IMG/VR virus record: IMGVR_UViG_3300025133_006890
Location: 20,035 to 84,034 of that record
From: a virus
Length of the DNA stretch: 64,000 nt
Strand: one strand, 5' to 3'
How positions within the stretch are numbered: the first letter of the stretch is position 1; each line of letters starts with the position of its first letter. Below, in pieces: positions 17,580 to 26,579 of this stretch. The notes under the pieces are model-generated. The model made no database searches, had not been told where the DNA came from, and worked only from the letters and a program-made list of their open reading frames with translations. A program made the position numbers and the translations under genes.

Positions 17580-18016
17580 AGTTAATTGCCCACCGTGGGA
17601 ACATGAATGGTCCTAATCCCGAACGGGAAAATACTGTAAGTTATATTGTTGAGGCTATTACGCTAGGATATGATGTTGAGGTTGACGTTTGGTATGACCC
17701 AGAGAGGGACATTTTTCAACTAGGACACGACAAGCCAGACGAAATAGTCACAGCTGCATTTCTCAAAAGTCCACAGATTTGGTGTCACGCCAAAGATATT
17801 GTCACCCTTAGAATGTTACATACACGAGGCACTCACTGCTTTATTCATGACATTGACCCAGCCACCCTGACTTCGGATAACCATATATGGATATATCCTG
17901 GTATGGAGTTGGTCCCAGATTCAATTTGTGTATTACCAGAACTGGGATATAACGGCGAAATAAAACGATGTTACGGCATCTGTAGCGATTATGTTACTAA
18001 TTATACACACTTATGA
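17576..18016 (+). CDS. GDPD-like phosphodiesterase domain, short
   Basis: 146 aa resembling the front half of glycerophosphodiester phosphodiesterases: LIAHRGN (His6, Arg7), the ERENTVSYI segment with its metal-binding Glu, and YDVEVDVWYD with the E-x-D pair. GHDKP comes next, where the second catalytic His is expected. Ordinary GDPDs are about 240-300 aa, so this is a compact form without the later barrel strands. In surface-glycan loci such proteins probably process a phosphodiester-linked substituent. It closes the glycan module. Fold is likely; reaction is uncertain. Confidence 0.62.
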   Translation: MKLIAHRGNMNGPNPERENTVSYIVEAITLGYDVEVDVWYDPERDIFQLGHDKPDEIVTAAFLKSPQIWCHAKDIVTLRMLHTRGTHCFIHDIDPATLTSDNHIWIYPGMELVPDSICVLPELGYNGEIKRCYGICSDYVTNYTHL

Positions 18017-18032
18017 TGATAAAGGAGAAAAA

Positions 18033-18227
18033 ATGAAATTATCAATTCAAGCGCTTAACGTTCTAATGATGGCGTTACAGAAGTCTTTGCTAGAGCAGAG
18101 CGACATTGTTCCGGTCTTGCAGGGATTTGAGTTTGTGGAAACAGAGGAAGGGCTCTGGATTAAGAATCCTCCTATCGTTAGGACCACGAAAGCGATTCCA
18201 GTTGAAGAGCTACAGGCAGCAGATTAG
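18033..18227 (+). CDS. Small protein of unknown function
   Basis: 64-aa protein from ATG 18033, preceded by a strong AAAGGAG ribosome site at 18021-18027; an in-frame extension upstream lies inside the GDPD-like gene and is rejected. An amphipathic helix-rich N-terminus (LSIQALNVLMMALQKSLL) is followed by an acidic, beta-prone tail. No known family recognised. It marks the change from the glycan module to phage accessory genes. Confidence 0.7.
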   Translation: MKLSIQALNVLMMALQKSLLEQSDIVPVLQGFEFVETEEGLWIKNPPIVRTTKAIPVEELQAAD

Positions 18228-18514
18228 TGAACTATAATCCAGAAATCGGACAGAAATTTAGAATTATTTATGGTTATAAAGAGTGGGAAGATGAGGTCGT
18301 CGTTTATGAAACAAAATCTTACCATGCGCCTAATTCCCACGGTCGGGGATTCTATTTTAAATCTCTGAAGACTGGCCAAAAAGGCGGAGCATTTATGGAT
18401 AACGGATCCAGTTGTAAGTATGCTAATTGGCATAACGCTAGTTGGGGCTGTTGGTCACACGATCATCCAGTAACTGGAAGCTGGCCAGTCTCAAAGTTGG
18501 AGTTAATTGAATAA
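18227..18514 (+). CDS. Hypothetical protein, Trp/Gly/His rich C-terminus
   Basis: 95 aa from a GTG at 18227 that overlaps the upstream stop by one base. Residues 10-30 look like a small beta barrel (KFRIIYGYKEWEDEVVVYE). The second half is rich in Gly, Ser, His and Trp (YANWHNASWGCWSHDHP), an unusual composition that could bind a ligand or metal. No family recognised. Shares its last base with the following zinc-ribbon gene. Confidence 0.65.
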   Translation: MNYNPEIGQKFRIIYGYKEWEDEVVVYETKSYHAPNSHGRGFYFKSLKTGQKGGAFMDNGSSCKYANWHNASWGCWSHDHPVTGSWPVSKLELIE

Positions 18515-18753
18515 TGCCAAAATACACATATAAATGCACCAAGTGTAACATAGAGTTCGAAGCTATTCATTCGATGAGCGAGGAGTTGGAAGATTGCTCG
18601 ACTTGTCTGGCAGAGAATTCTCTTCAAAAAGTTCCTCAATTTGGATTTATCTTCAAAAAGAAGAACAAAGCTGGTAAGATTGTAACAGAGAATATTTCAG
18701 AGGCCAAGCGAGAACTAGAGGCCATGAAACAAGAAATGAGGAAAAAAATATAA
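18514..18753 (+). CDS. FmdB-like zinc ribbon protein
   Basis: 79 aa. PKYTYKCTKCNIEFEAIHSM with a second CSTC pair near residue 29 is the FmdB-type zinc ribbon (C-x2-C ... C-x2-C), which is seen in many small phage and bacterial proteins. The C-terminal 30 residues form a charged helix (EAKRELEAMKQEMRKK). FmdB is called regulatory, but the role of phage copies is not established. It lies three genes ahead of the late sigma factor in a tight operon, so involvement in transcription control is possible but unproven. Confidence 0.75.
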   Translation: MPKYTYKCTKCNIEFEAIHSMSEELEDCSTCLAENSLQKVPQFGFIFKKKNKAGKIVTENISEAKRELEAMKQEMRKKI

Positions 18754-19076
18754 TGTTGTGGATATTGGGAATAGCACTTGGTGGATCAATCATCATGAAT
18801 GTTGTGGTATTGGCTGGTCTGTATGGAGTACACCAGAAAACAAAATCATTCATTGATTATGTGAATATTATAAATATTGATTTGGAGGATTTTGTAGATC
18901 ATCTGGAATATGTCCATGGACTTGAGAGATATTACGGCGACGAGACTTTGATAGAGTTGATTCAACACGTTGAGGTGTTAGCAAAAGATGTCAGAATGCT
19001 GCTAGAAACGGGCATAAACGCTGACGAGGAGATGGCAGTACGTGACAAAGAAGAACAGAAGACGGAAGAGGACTAA
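18753..19076 (+). CDS. Membrane-anchored acidic protein
   Basis: 107 aa with one N-terminal membrane segment (residues about 3-25, LWILGIALGGSIIMNVVVLAG) and an acidic, largely helical cytoplasmic-type tail ending DKEEQKTEED. No family recognised. Its 3' end overlaps the sigma factor gene by 35 bases, which couples the two. Confidence 0.65.
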   Translation: MLWILGIALGGSIIMNVVVLAGLYGVHQKTKSFIDYVNIINIDLEDFVDHLEYVHGLERYYGDETLIELIQHVEVLAKDVRMLLETGINADEEMAVRDKEEQKTEED

Positions 19077-19755
19077 TAACTATTTCACTAAGGTACATCA
19101 AGACGCCATAGTTGAATATGCACTTGCCTCTACAAAGAAAGAGAAGGAAGAGCTATATGTTATCATTCAACCAGCATTCAATGAGCTGGTAGACAAGATT
19201 GTTTTTACATATAAGTTTACAAACCTCCCGAACATTGACGTTCTGAGAGAAGAGTGCAAGATTGCTTTGACGCTAATCTTGGACAAATTTAATCCAGACA
19301 AGGGCTCCAAGGCATTTTCATATTTTAGTGTAATCACAAAGAACTGGTTTATTCAACAAACAAAAAACACTGCAAAACAATCTAGAAGAGAATTGCAATT
19401 CGAAGATGCAGCTTCAGAGATTGAAGATAGTGCGACAATCGAACCACACACCTACATTAATACGCGCGAGAAGAAAGAGTTTTGGAACTTTTTGTTACAA
19501 GAGATAAATGATTGGGAGTGGGAGGAAGTGGAAAACCAAAAGAAGAAGCTATACTCAAACGATCTAAAGGTGGTAAAGGCCATTAAAATGTTGTTTGAGT
19601 CTCCCGATGACATAGATATTCTTAATAAAAAGGCCATCTATCTGTATCTGCGAGAGCTTACCGGACTTAATACAAAACAAATTGCCTGTAGTTTAAAGAA
19701 GTTCAAGATAAAATACGCAGAGTTCAGAAAAGAGTGGGAATCCGGACAAATATAA
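19042..19755 (+). CDS. Late-transcription sigma factor, T4 gp55-like
   Basis: 237-aa divergent sigma factor expected to bind host RNA polymerase core and direct it to phage late promoters. NYFTKVHQDAIVEYAL near residue 13 is the N-terminal pattern of T4-type gp55 in marine relatives. The region-2 core follows: LVDKIVFTYKF, LREECKIALTLILDKFNPDKGSKAFSYFSVI and KNWFIQQT, where F-D/N-P-D-K-G-S-x-A-F-S-Y-F is typical of sigma region 2. T4 gp55 is 185 aa, so this one carries an added C-terminal part. GTG start at 19042 inside the upstream gene. Confidence 0.85.
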   Translation: MTKKNRRRKRTNNYFTKVHQDAIVEYALASTKKEKEELYVIIQPAFNELVDKIVFTYKFTNLPNIDVLREECKIALTLILDKFNPDKGSKAFSYFSVITKNWFIQQTKNTAKQSRRELQFEDAASEIEDSATIEPHTYINTREKKEFWNFLLQEINDWEWEEVENQKKKLYSNDLKVVKAIKMLFESPDDIDILNKKAIYLYLRELTGLNTKQIACSLKKFKIKYAEFRKEWESGQI

Positions 19756-19775
19756 TTCTTGCTCATAATTATAAT

Positions 19776-20081
19776 ATGAGTAAAAAAGAGCTTATTGGAA
19801 AAGCGATAACAAACATAGATTCCGATCGAAAACGAACTCTTGATCTTTTGGCCGAGCTGCAAGCGGAGTTCGCAAACGATCCAGAAGTCAAGCACAGTCG
19901 CTCTGGAGCAATAGCAGCAAAGTATGTGGAAACTCTTCAGCGATCAAATGAGCAGCTGGTGAAGATTATTTCAATTATGAGCAAATCCTCTTCAACTGAC
20001 GAGGAAGAAGAAAGCTTGTCAGAAGAGGATACTGTTGCCTTGTTCGACTTGATTCAAAACGGTGATAGTGAGGTTGGATAA
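19776..20081 (+). CDS. Small helical protein of unknown function
   Basis: 101 aa from ATG 19776. Mostly helical and charged (SDRKRTLDLLAELQAEF, KYVETLQRSNEQLVKII), ending in an acidic tail with a run of Glu (DEEEESLSEED). It follows the late sigma factor, so a gp33-like co-activator role could be imagined, but I see no motif that proves it. A longer reading from 19734 runs back into the sigma factor gene and has no better start signal. Confidence 0.6.
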   Translation: MSKKELIGKAITNIDSDRKRTLDLLAELQAEFANDPEVKHSRSGAIAAKYVETLQRSNEQLVKIISIMSKSSSTDEEEESLSEEDTVALFDLIQNGDSEVG

Positions 20082-20677
20082 TGTCAAACGAACAGAGCGT
20101 AGATCCAAAATCTGTTAGAAACAAGTGCGGCAACGAAGATCTTGTAAATGTAAAAAGGTCTGATGTGCTGGACAAGATGATTAACAGTTATCTTGGCGGC
20201 GACCCAAATAGCAAATCAGAATATCTAGCATATGTAAGAAAAATTGTTCCATTTTTGACCGACAACGTATCGGGCTCGAATGAGCCTATTTTTCCACTTT
20301 CAAATGAAATTAGTGTCGTCGACCCGTTTTATAACATAGAGGAAGACAGAGAGAGGATATTAAATGCTGGAAGAATTAATATTAAGGGCGGCGACCTCAA
20401 AGTTATATTGTTTGTGGAAATTCCATTATTGTTTGAAAAACTAATTAAAATAGACGGCTCCAATTCAAATATTTATTCATTACACACACTTTTAAGAGTT
20501 GAGATAACAGAGAAGGAAGAAAGAAAAACGCTTGTAAACGAAGCAATAATTATTTCTTTCAAAGATAAGTCCAACTTGAGATATCCTTATTTTCTAAGAT
20601 ATCCAAAAAATAAACCAGTGATGGTAGAAGAGGACGTTTGTAATAAGGCTAAAGTCGGAGACATTCTAACGAGTTAA
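20081..20677 (+). CDS. Probable baseplate/tail-associated protein
   Basis: 198 aa, not recognised. The first 60 residues are polar and the middle is beta-rich (GGDLKVILFVEIPLLFEKL, SLHTLLRVEITEK). It starts one base before the end of the upstream gene and is followed after three bases by a run of large structural genes, which is the reason for the structural suggestion. Confidence 0.55.
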   Translation: MSNEQSVDPKSVRNKCGNEDLVNVKRSDVLDKMINSYLGGDPNSKSEYLAYVRKIVPFLTDNVSGSNEPIFPLSNEISVVDPFYNIEEDRERILNAGRINIKGGDLKVILFVEIPLLFEKLIKIDGSNSNIYSLHTLLRVEITEKEERKTLVNEAIIISFKDKSNLRYPYFLRYPKNKPVMVEEDVCNKAKVGDILTS

Positions 20678-20680
20678 ATT

Positions 20681-21652
20681 ATGGGAAGTGGAACTGTAAA
20701 ACTTGTAGATCAAAAAAAGCTGGATGAAAGAAAGCAAATTTTGATTGATTGCTCGAAAAAGTCTGGTCAACGCTTGCAAGTTGGGTCTGGACTGCATGGC
20801 CAATCCGGCATCCAAAGGGTTCAGCCGACTTTTCACAGAAGATCAGATAGGACAATCATTGTCACACCCGATAGCGCTGGCGCAACGATTTTTGATAACA
20901 ACCCAGAATATGCTAAAGAGGGTGCTGATTTTTGTTCTAGAGTTTCAATGATCGCCGGAATAAACGGACACAAACTAAAAGAAGATGATGTTATTGGAGA
21001 TCCCGACTTGCTAAAGAGCGCCGCCTCTGTTGTCGTGCGGCAGAGAGCAAAGTCACAAGACGCATTAAGCTTGGTGATCCCGAACCTTGATGATGGCGGC
21101 GGCGCAACAGCATCTGATCGTGAGGGCAAGTCATATGAGGCTTTCTCTGATGTTACTGCTTATGCCGATGTAATACAACTTGTTGCTAGAAACGGTGGCG
21201 TTAATTTGTATGCAGGCGGCGTGGATTCAGAGTTGTCCAACGGAGTTCCAAATCGAGAGCCAATTGGTGTTAATTTAATTTATGGCAATAAAATTGAAAA
21301 AGATGAAAAAAGTCCCTATAGTTTACAACCATTAGTGAAGGGTGATGCTTTGGTCAAAGCCTTGTCGGATCAATCTGATCGGATTAAGAAGTTAGGTTCC
21401 GTCGTGTTTCAAATCCAAGCAGATATGAGCTTCTTGAAGATATTTTTAGCCATGCATACTCATCCAATGACGCCACTCGGCATCACAACCCCATCCCTTG
21501 AGCTAGCCGTCGCCACAGGCGCCTCAGCCATTAAGGACGTATTCAATATGCTAAATCTAGTGACAGAACAGTGGAACACTATTGCGTCTGAGTGGAATGC
21601 CTCGATTGCCACCCCGGGTAATATCTTAAGTAGATGGAATAAAACTAACTAA
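20681..21652 (+). CDS. Probable baseplate structural protein
   Basis: 323 aa. The central part has spike-like beta segments (DVIQLVARNGGVNLYAGG) and the C-terminal third has QPLVKGDALVKAL, then FLAMHTHPMTPLGITTPSLE, where the HTH-P motif and the preceding KGD...L element are typical of phage baseplate or spike-associated proteins. The last 50 residues are helical with Trp (NLVTEQWNTIASEWNAS). Probably part of the tail tip. Not assigned to a T4 gene. Confidence 0.6.
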   Translation: MGSGTVKLVDQKKLDERKQILIDCSKKSGQRLQVGSGLHGQSGIQRVQPTFHRRSDRTIIVTPDSAGATIFDNNPEYAKEGADFCSRVSMIAGINGHKLKEDDVIGDPDLLKSAASVVVRQRAKSQDALSLVIPNLDDGGGATASDREGKSYEAFSDVTAYADVIQLVARNGGVNLYAGGVDSELSNGVPNREPIGVNLIYGNKIEKDEKSPYSLQPLVKGDALVKALSDQSDRIKKLGSVVFQIQADMSFLKIFLAMHTHPMTPLGITTPSLELAVATGASAIKDVFNMLNLVTEQWNTIASEWNASIATPGNILSRWNKTN

Positions 21653-23547
21653 TGACAGAGAAAAAAGACATTTCTGCTTTAGAGAGCGTTGTAAAGAAGT
21701 CACTAAGCGTTAAAACTGCTGGTCTTGCGGCCATTAACACTGCCATATCTGCTGTTAATTCGGGGGTTGCTGTCGGCGAGAGTCTCGTCGGCGCAATAAA
21801 TGACTTAAATAAGTTCACAAACGATCAACTTGACAAGCCATGTGCCCGAGTCCCGCCAAATTTTGATGATTTGACGAAAGATATACAAGATATAACATAC
21901 TGCAAAGAAAAGACCGACAGGTTGAAGAAGATTGGTGACGCATTTGACTTCAAGGACGATGTTGACGTTCTCGGAGCGGGCGGCGCTTTGCTTGATCTCC
22001 TCTCAGATGTTTTGTTAACAAACAAAAAATGGACAGACTGCATTGATCCCTATTATTTAAAGTTTTTTAATTTAGTTCCGGTTCACTTTTATTTAGCTTT
22101 AATCTTGAAGAAGTTGTTAGACGAAGCTGGGTGGAGCTGCAAGAACGAAGAAGATATGGCAAAGATTGCTGAGAATTGCACCGAGGCTACCTTAGGTAGA
22201 CTTTGTGGTCAATTGGATTTGCCGACTGTTGACCCAATCACTTTGCCATCTTTGCCAATTATTCCAATTTTAGATCCTCTTGTTATTTTGCAGAATGTCG
22301 TTATTGAGACAGTGTGTTCGTTGGCTTGTTTTTATCTAGATGAAATAGTTAATTTAGTTGTCGATGTGATGTCGTGGACTGACAACGAGTTTGTTGAAGG
22401 CTTAACTGAAGACGGCGAAATACCAGCATTAGTTAAGATTAATTTGAATACTGTTGTGTTCAAAGAGTTGTTGGACGAGGCCAGGGTTGTTTTCCCATAT
22501 ATGGCCTCGGCCACTTCGGAAGTGTTTGAGAGTTATTTCAATATAGTTCATACGACTGAATCAATATCACAACAAGAGATTATATTTTTATTGCTTGGTG
22601 AGGAGGCTTGTGATGCGGTCAAAAAGCTGATAATCGTTGGAGAAGCCCCGCAGTTAGCAAGTCTAGGTTTGGACACATCGGTACATGTAGTTGAGTTCTT
22701 TGAATTTTTGTCATCGAAGGTCAGCGTATACGATATCATAGATGAGTCGAAGAAGGCATCTTGTATCCCAAATCCATGTTTGGAATTGGACAAGGCGGCT
22801 GAGCAAAAGTTTTTCGACCAAATTGAAGTCTTGTGCGATTTAGTCAGCGGACCAACCACGATGCCAGAAGTTCCCATCGCCGGAATCCTAAAACAGGTTG
22901 GCGTTGAGTCTGCATCACAAATAAGCGTAAAGTCAATGATGTTCCCGACTCACACTTCATCCAAGCAATACTTAGAGAAGATCTTGAAAGTGTCTGGAGA
23001 TTCAATCCTCGCTGTTAATCTGTCGCCCGCGACCCATATAAGCTCAAAGAAATATAAAGAGCAGAAGAAGAAGTATCAGGATTCCAAGAAGACTGATGAC
23101 GATAAATCTTTATGGGCTCAATTCAGATATGGAATAGAAAGATATTCAGTGGAGGATGTCCATGATGGGGAGGTGTTGACTCTAAAACAAATAATGTCCC
23201 TATCCAACGCCACACTAAACGACGGTGGCCTTAAATCGTTTAAAAAACTAAAATCGAAACTTGGAATAACAGCAAGCAGCTTCCAACTGATTGATTCGGC
23301 AGACGTAGGGCTTGTTGGTCTCGGATTGAACTGGCCCGGACAGTCCACACCTTCAGAATCTAAAAAGTGTCCAGAAATCCTTGACTCTGATTTCCCACTC
23401 GCCATGGCAGCTTGGAACTTGGCTAAGTCTAAGGGGGATCCTCTTGTCCATATTAAGAAGGATCCGAAGTATAGTTATCTAACGGCTAAGCCTAAAAGTA
23501 GAGACCACATTGAAAAAATGCAAAAGAGTTCTTTGGGGTGTGAATAA
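21652..23547 (+). CDS. Large helical structural protein, probable baseplate
   Basis: 631 aa. The N-terminal 60 residues are Ala/Val/Ser rich with helical heptads. The body is helical with regularly spaced cysteines (about 12, for example NCTEATLGRLCGQLD and IETVCSLACFYLDEIV), which is unusual for a cytoplasmic virion protein. A run of hydrophobic prolines PITLPSLPIIPILDPLVIL sits near residue 202. No family recognised. Gene order between a spike-like gene and gp25/gp6 points to the baseplate. Confidence 0.58.
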   Translation: MTEKKDISALESVVKKSLSVKTAGLAAINTAISAVNSGVAVGESLVGAINDLNKFTNDQLDKPCARVPPNFDDLTKDIQDITYCKEKTDRLKKIGDAFDFKDDVDVLGAGGALLDLLSDVLLTNKKWTDCIDPYYLKFFNLVPVHFYLALILKKLLDEAGWSCKNEEDMAKIAENCTEATLGRLCGQLDLPTVDPITLPSLPIIPILDPLVILQNVVIETVCSLACFYLDEIVNLVVDVMSWTDNEFVEGLTEDGEIPALVKINLNTVVFKELLDEARVVFPYMASATSEVFESYFNIVHTTESISQQEIIFLLLGEEACDAVKKLIIVGEAPQLASLGLDTSVHVVEFFEFLSSKVSVYDIIDESKKASCIPNPCLELDKAAEQKFFDQIEVLCDLVSGPTTMPEVPIAGILKQVGVESASQISVKSMMFPTHTSSKQYLEKILKVSGDSILAVNLSPATHISSKKYKEQKKKYQDSKKTDDDKSLWAQFRYGIERYSVEDVHDGEVLTLKQIMSLSNATLNDGGLKSFKKLKSKLGITASSFQLIDSADVGLVGLGLNWPGQSTPSESKKCPEILDSDFPLAMAAWNLAKSKGDPLVHIKKDPKYSYLTAKPKSRDHIEKMQKSSLGCE

Positions 23548-24390
23548 ATGATTGGTTTCGTGACATATACTAGTACGATTTTACAAGTCTTAATCGAGGA
23601 TCGGATCAGAAGTTTTTTGTTTGATAAGATGATGCTGTTGGAACTTTATCAGACAAAGCGTTCAGAAATAAAGAAGTTTGTAGAATCTGGGGAGAATCTT
23701 TCGGAAAACTCCATATGGTATACTGAGTTCGTGAAGGGGTTGGAAAGTGAGTCGCCCTCTGGTTCGGATGGAATTTTGAAGATGTATCTCCTTGCGGCCG
23801 CGTTCGATAAAGATTTTGATCCCGCAACAATTGATGATCTAACTAATGATGGCTGGGTCTTGAAGTCTAAGAAAAAACTATTTGACAGATTTAATTTCAT
23901 TTTTCGAGAAACTGCTGGAGTTCTATCTAGGTATGACCCAAAAACCCAGACCATCGCGAAGGAAGATAAGACAAAAATAATGCAGTCAGAAGAAACAAAT
24001 GATAAGTTTTGGGCTGAGCAATTTGAAACCATAAAGAAAACCTCTTCGCTGAAGGACTACAAGTTTTGGTTGGCCTTGCACGAAGCCACTCTCAAAGCGA
24101 TCCAGAAAAAGCTAGACGCCTTATCTGGGACAAAAGATGAAATCGTCAATGCCAATCCGCAAATAAAGGAACTTAAGAATAATTATTTAAACAATAAAAA
24201 GTTTGCTGAACTTGTCGAAGAGCATAAAAAGGCATTAATGAAGGATATAGAGGAGAACACAGAGGCCACCAACAAGATTCAAAAATCAATAGATTCTGTG
24301 AAAGCGATTCTCGACACGGCCAAAGATCGGATTGATCAACAGCGAAAGATTACTGAAATCATGAAAGAAATAATGGAAACAATAAACTAA
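23548..24390 (+). CDS. Coiled-coil protein, probable baseplate
   Basis: 280 aa starting immediately after the upstream stop. It is strongly helical, and residues about 185-275 are coiled-coil (KALMKDIEENTEATNKIQKS, KDRIDQQRKITEIMKEIME). No family recognised; the C-terminal helices would suit a connector or chaperone role during baseplate assembly. Its stop overlaps the start of the gp25-like gene. Confidence 0.55.
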   Translation: MIGFVTYTSTILQVLIEDRIRSFLFDKMMLLELYQTKRSEIKKFVESGENLSENSIWYTEFVKGLESESPSGSDGILKMYLLAAAFDKDFDPATIDDLTNDGWVLKSKKKLFDRFNFIFRETAGVLSRYDPKTQTIAKEDKTKIMQSEETNDKFWAEQFETIKKTSSLKDYKFWLALHEATLKAIQKKLDALSGTKDEIVNANPQIKELKNNYLNNKKFAELVEEHKKALMKDIEENTEATNKIQKSIDSVKAILDTAKDRIDQQRKITEIMKEIMETIN

Positions 24391-24770
24391 TGACAACGGG
24401 GATATCCATCAAACTGCCAGCAAGTTATGATCCAGAAGACGGACCATTCGCACTAACGAAGACGATCCCACAGGCGATCAAACAGAATTTCAGGAATCTC
24501 GTTATGACCAATCCCGGCGAGCGCGTGATGAATAGCGATTTTGGAGTTGGCATCAGAGTGCTCTTGTTTGAAAACATAGACACAGACATCTCAGAGAGGA
24601 TACGAGAGAGATTGTTCGATCAGGTGAACAGGTATATGCCGTTCATAAAGATAATAAAATTCGAAACAAATTATGATGAAAGTAATTACTTATGGAACAT
24701 CACGATAAAGTACGCAATCGAAACAATTGGTATTCCAGACGAGTTGTCGGTCAGCGTTGCAGACCTTTAA
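24390..24770 (+). CDS. Baseplate wedge subunit, gp25/W-like
   Basis: 126 aa. The segment NPGERVMNSDFGVGI near residues 40-55 is the diagnostic gp25-like/W motif (G-E-R-x-x-x-x-x-F-G), followed by FENIDTDISERIRERLFDQV. gp25 initiates sheath polymerisation from the baseplate in contractile tails. Length matches T4 gp25 (132 aa). It sits directly ahead of the gp6-like gene, the conserved order of contractile-tail baseplate modules. Confidence 0.92.
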   Translation: MTTGISIKLPASYDPEDGPFALTKTIPQAIKQNFRNLVMTNPGERVMNSDFGVGIRVLLFENIDTDISERIRERLFDQVNRYMPFIKIIKFETNYDESNYLWNITIKYAIETIGIPDELSVSVADL

Positions 24771-24785
24771 GATTGGAATAAGAAA

Positions 24786-26579
24786 ATGACTACAAAAAAG
24801 CCACCTGTCAAATACATTAACAGAGACTTTGAATCTATCAAGCAAGACTTGGTTAATTATGCCAAAGTTTATTATCCGGAGACTTTTAGAGACTTCAATG
24901 AAGCCAGCTTTGGAGCTTTGATGTTGGATATGGTTGCCTATGTAGGAGACATGTTATCGTTTTATGTAGACTATCAAACCAACGAGTCATATTTAGATTC
25001 CGCAATTGAAACAAAGAACGTTGTCAAGCAGGCAAAGCAAATGGGTTTTAAATACCCAGGAACCCCAGCCTCAACTGGAGTTGTGACTTTATATGCAACA
25101 ATTCAGGCTACTTCGGCAGGGTCAGGCCCAGACACGACCGCAATTCCAATTCTCATGAGGGGTACGACATTTACTTCCAATTCTGGAGCTACATTCACTT
25201 TGCTTGAAGATGTTGACTTCTCGAATACAAAAGTGGAGCAGGTTGTTGCAACAGTCAATTCAGATGGTCAGCCAACCTCATACGCCCTCAGAGCCTCTGG
25301 TCAGGTTGTTTCCGGCCGAGTTGCGAGCGAGATTGTTGATGTCGGTCCATATGAGAAATTTAAGAAGATTGCTCTAGCTGGTGAAAATATAACAGAAATT
25401 CTATCTGTTCATGATTTTGAGGGCCACGAATACTTTGAAGTTGATTATCTGTCACAAAATTTGATTTTTCAATCAATTAGAAATCGCGTGTCGGCCGACA
25501 AGGAGCTGGTTCCTTATCTGGTTCGAGAGATATTAACCCCTCGCAGGTTTGTTGTCGAATTTAATGAGGACTTTGAAACTTTTTTGCAGTTTGGATATGG
25601 CTCGGAAGAGACACTGAAGGATAATAGTTTCCCAGATCCTGCGACATCTGTACTCCAAATACATGGAAAGAAATATTATAAAGACGATTCATTTGATCCA
25701 AATCTTATGATGAAGACTGATAAGTTTGGTATTGTCCCTCCACAAGGAAGGCTAACTGTTCAATATAGAGCCAATACTGCCGCAGACGTAAATATTTCTG
25801 CTGGTGCTCTCAGTAGAATTACAAGTCCGATTGTGTCTTTTGGAACAAACACTCCACCAGCAGCCACAAGTAACGCGGTGATCGCTTCTTTAGAAGTGGA
25901 AAATGAAAAGCCCATTCTCGGACAAACAAGCATCATAACAAACGAAGAAATCAGAACAAGAGCTATTGATAATTTTGCTTCACAGAATAGAGCAGTAACA
26001 AAACAGGACTATATCAACATTATCTATAGAATGCCTTCTCGTTTTGGAGTCATTAAGAGGGCGAACATCGTACAAGACAAGGATTCTTTTAAGAGGAATC
26101 TAAACTTATATGTTGTATCTGAGAATGTTGATGGAAATCTGACCGAGGCACCGTCGTCTTTGAAGAATAATTTAAAGAAATGGGTTAGCCAATATAAGAT
26201 GATCAACGATACTATTGATATATTAGATGGCAGAATCGCAAACATTGGGGTTGAGTTTGAGGTGGTAGGGGTTTTAGAGAAGGGAACAACAGAAGTTCTT
26301 AGCAAATCTATCGAAGCTGTCAAAAACAAACTTTCAGACGTTCTCTTTTTTGGCCAGCCGTTTTACATTCAGGACATTTTCAAAATATTGAATGATTTGC
26401 CAGAAGTCATTGACACGAAGTATGTAAAAATTGTTAACAAGCGGGGAACTAGATATAGTACCACAAATTATAACGTGGAAGCCAGCATCACAAAAGATAG
26501 TAAGTTTATTGTAGTGCCAGAAGATGTGATTTTGGAATTGAGATTTCCCGATGAAGACATCGTTGGAGTTGTTAGTTAA
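24786..26579 (+). CDS. Baseplate wedge protein, gp6/J-like
   Basis: 597 aa. The N-terminus has YINRDFESIKQDLVNYA, FNEASFGALMLDMVAYVGDM and SFYVDYQTNESYLDSA, which are the signature of T4 gp6-like proteins. The middle has the beta-rich baseplate J core (FGYGSEETLKDNSF, PPQGRLTVQYR) and the C-terminal region has RAVTKQDYINIIYRMPSRFG. gp6 forms the ring that holds the wedges together. A short 15-base gap separates it from gp25. Confidence 0.93.
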   Translation: MTTKKPPVKYINRDFESIKQDLVNYAKVYYPETFRDFNEASFGALMLDMVAYVGDMLSFYVDYQTNESYLDSAIETKNVVKQAKQMGFKYPGTPASTGVVTLYATIQATSAGSGPDTTAIPILMRGTTFTSNSGATFTLLEDVDFSNTKVEQVVATVNSDGQPTSYALRASGQVVSGRVASEIVDVGPYEKFKKIALAGENITEILSVHDFEGHEYFEVDYLSQNLIFQSIRNRVSADKELVPYLVREILTPRRFVVEFNEDFETFLQFGYGSEETLKDNSFPDPATSVLQIHGKKYYKDDSFDPNLMMKTDKFGIVPPQGRLTVQYRANTAADVNISAGALSRITSPIVSFGTNTPPAATSNAVIASLEVENEKPILGQTSIITNEEIRTRAIDNFASQNRAVTKQDYINIIYRMPSRFGVIKRANIVQDKDSFKRNLNLYVVSENVDGNLTEAPSSLKNNLKKWVSQYKMINDTIDILDGRIANIGVEFEVVGVLEKGTTEVLSKSIEAVKNKLSDVLFFGQPFYIQDIFKILNDLPEVIDTKYVKIVNKRGTRYSTTNYNVEASITKDSKFIVVPEDVILELRFPDEDIVGVVS

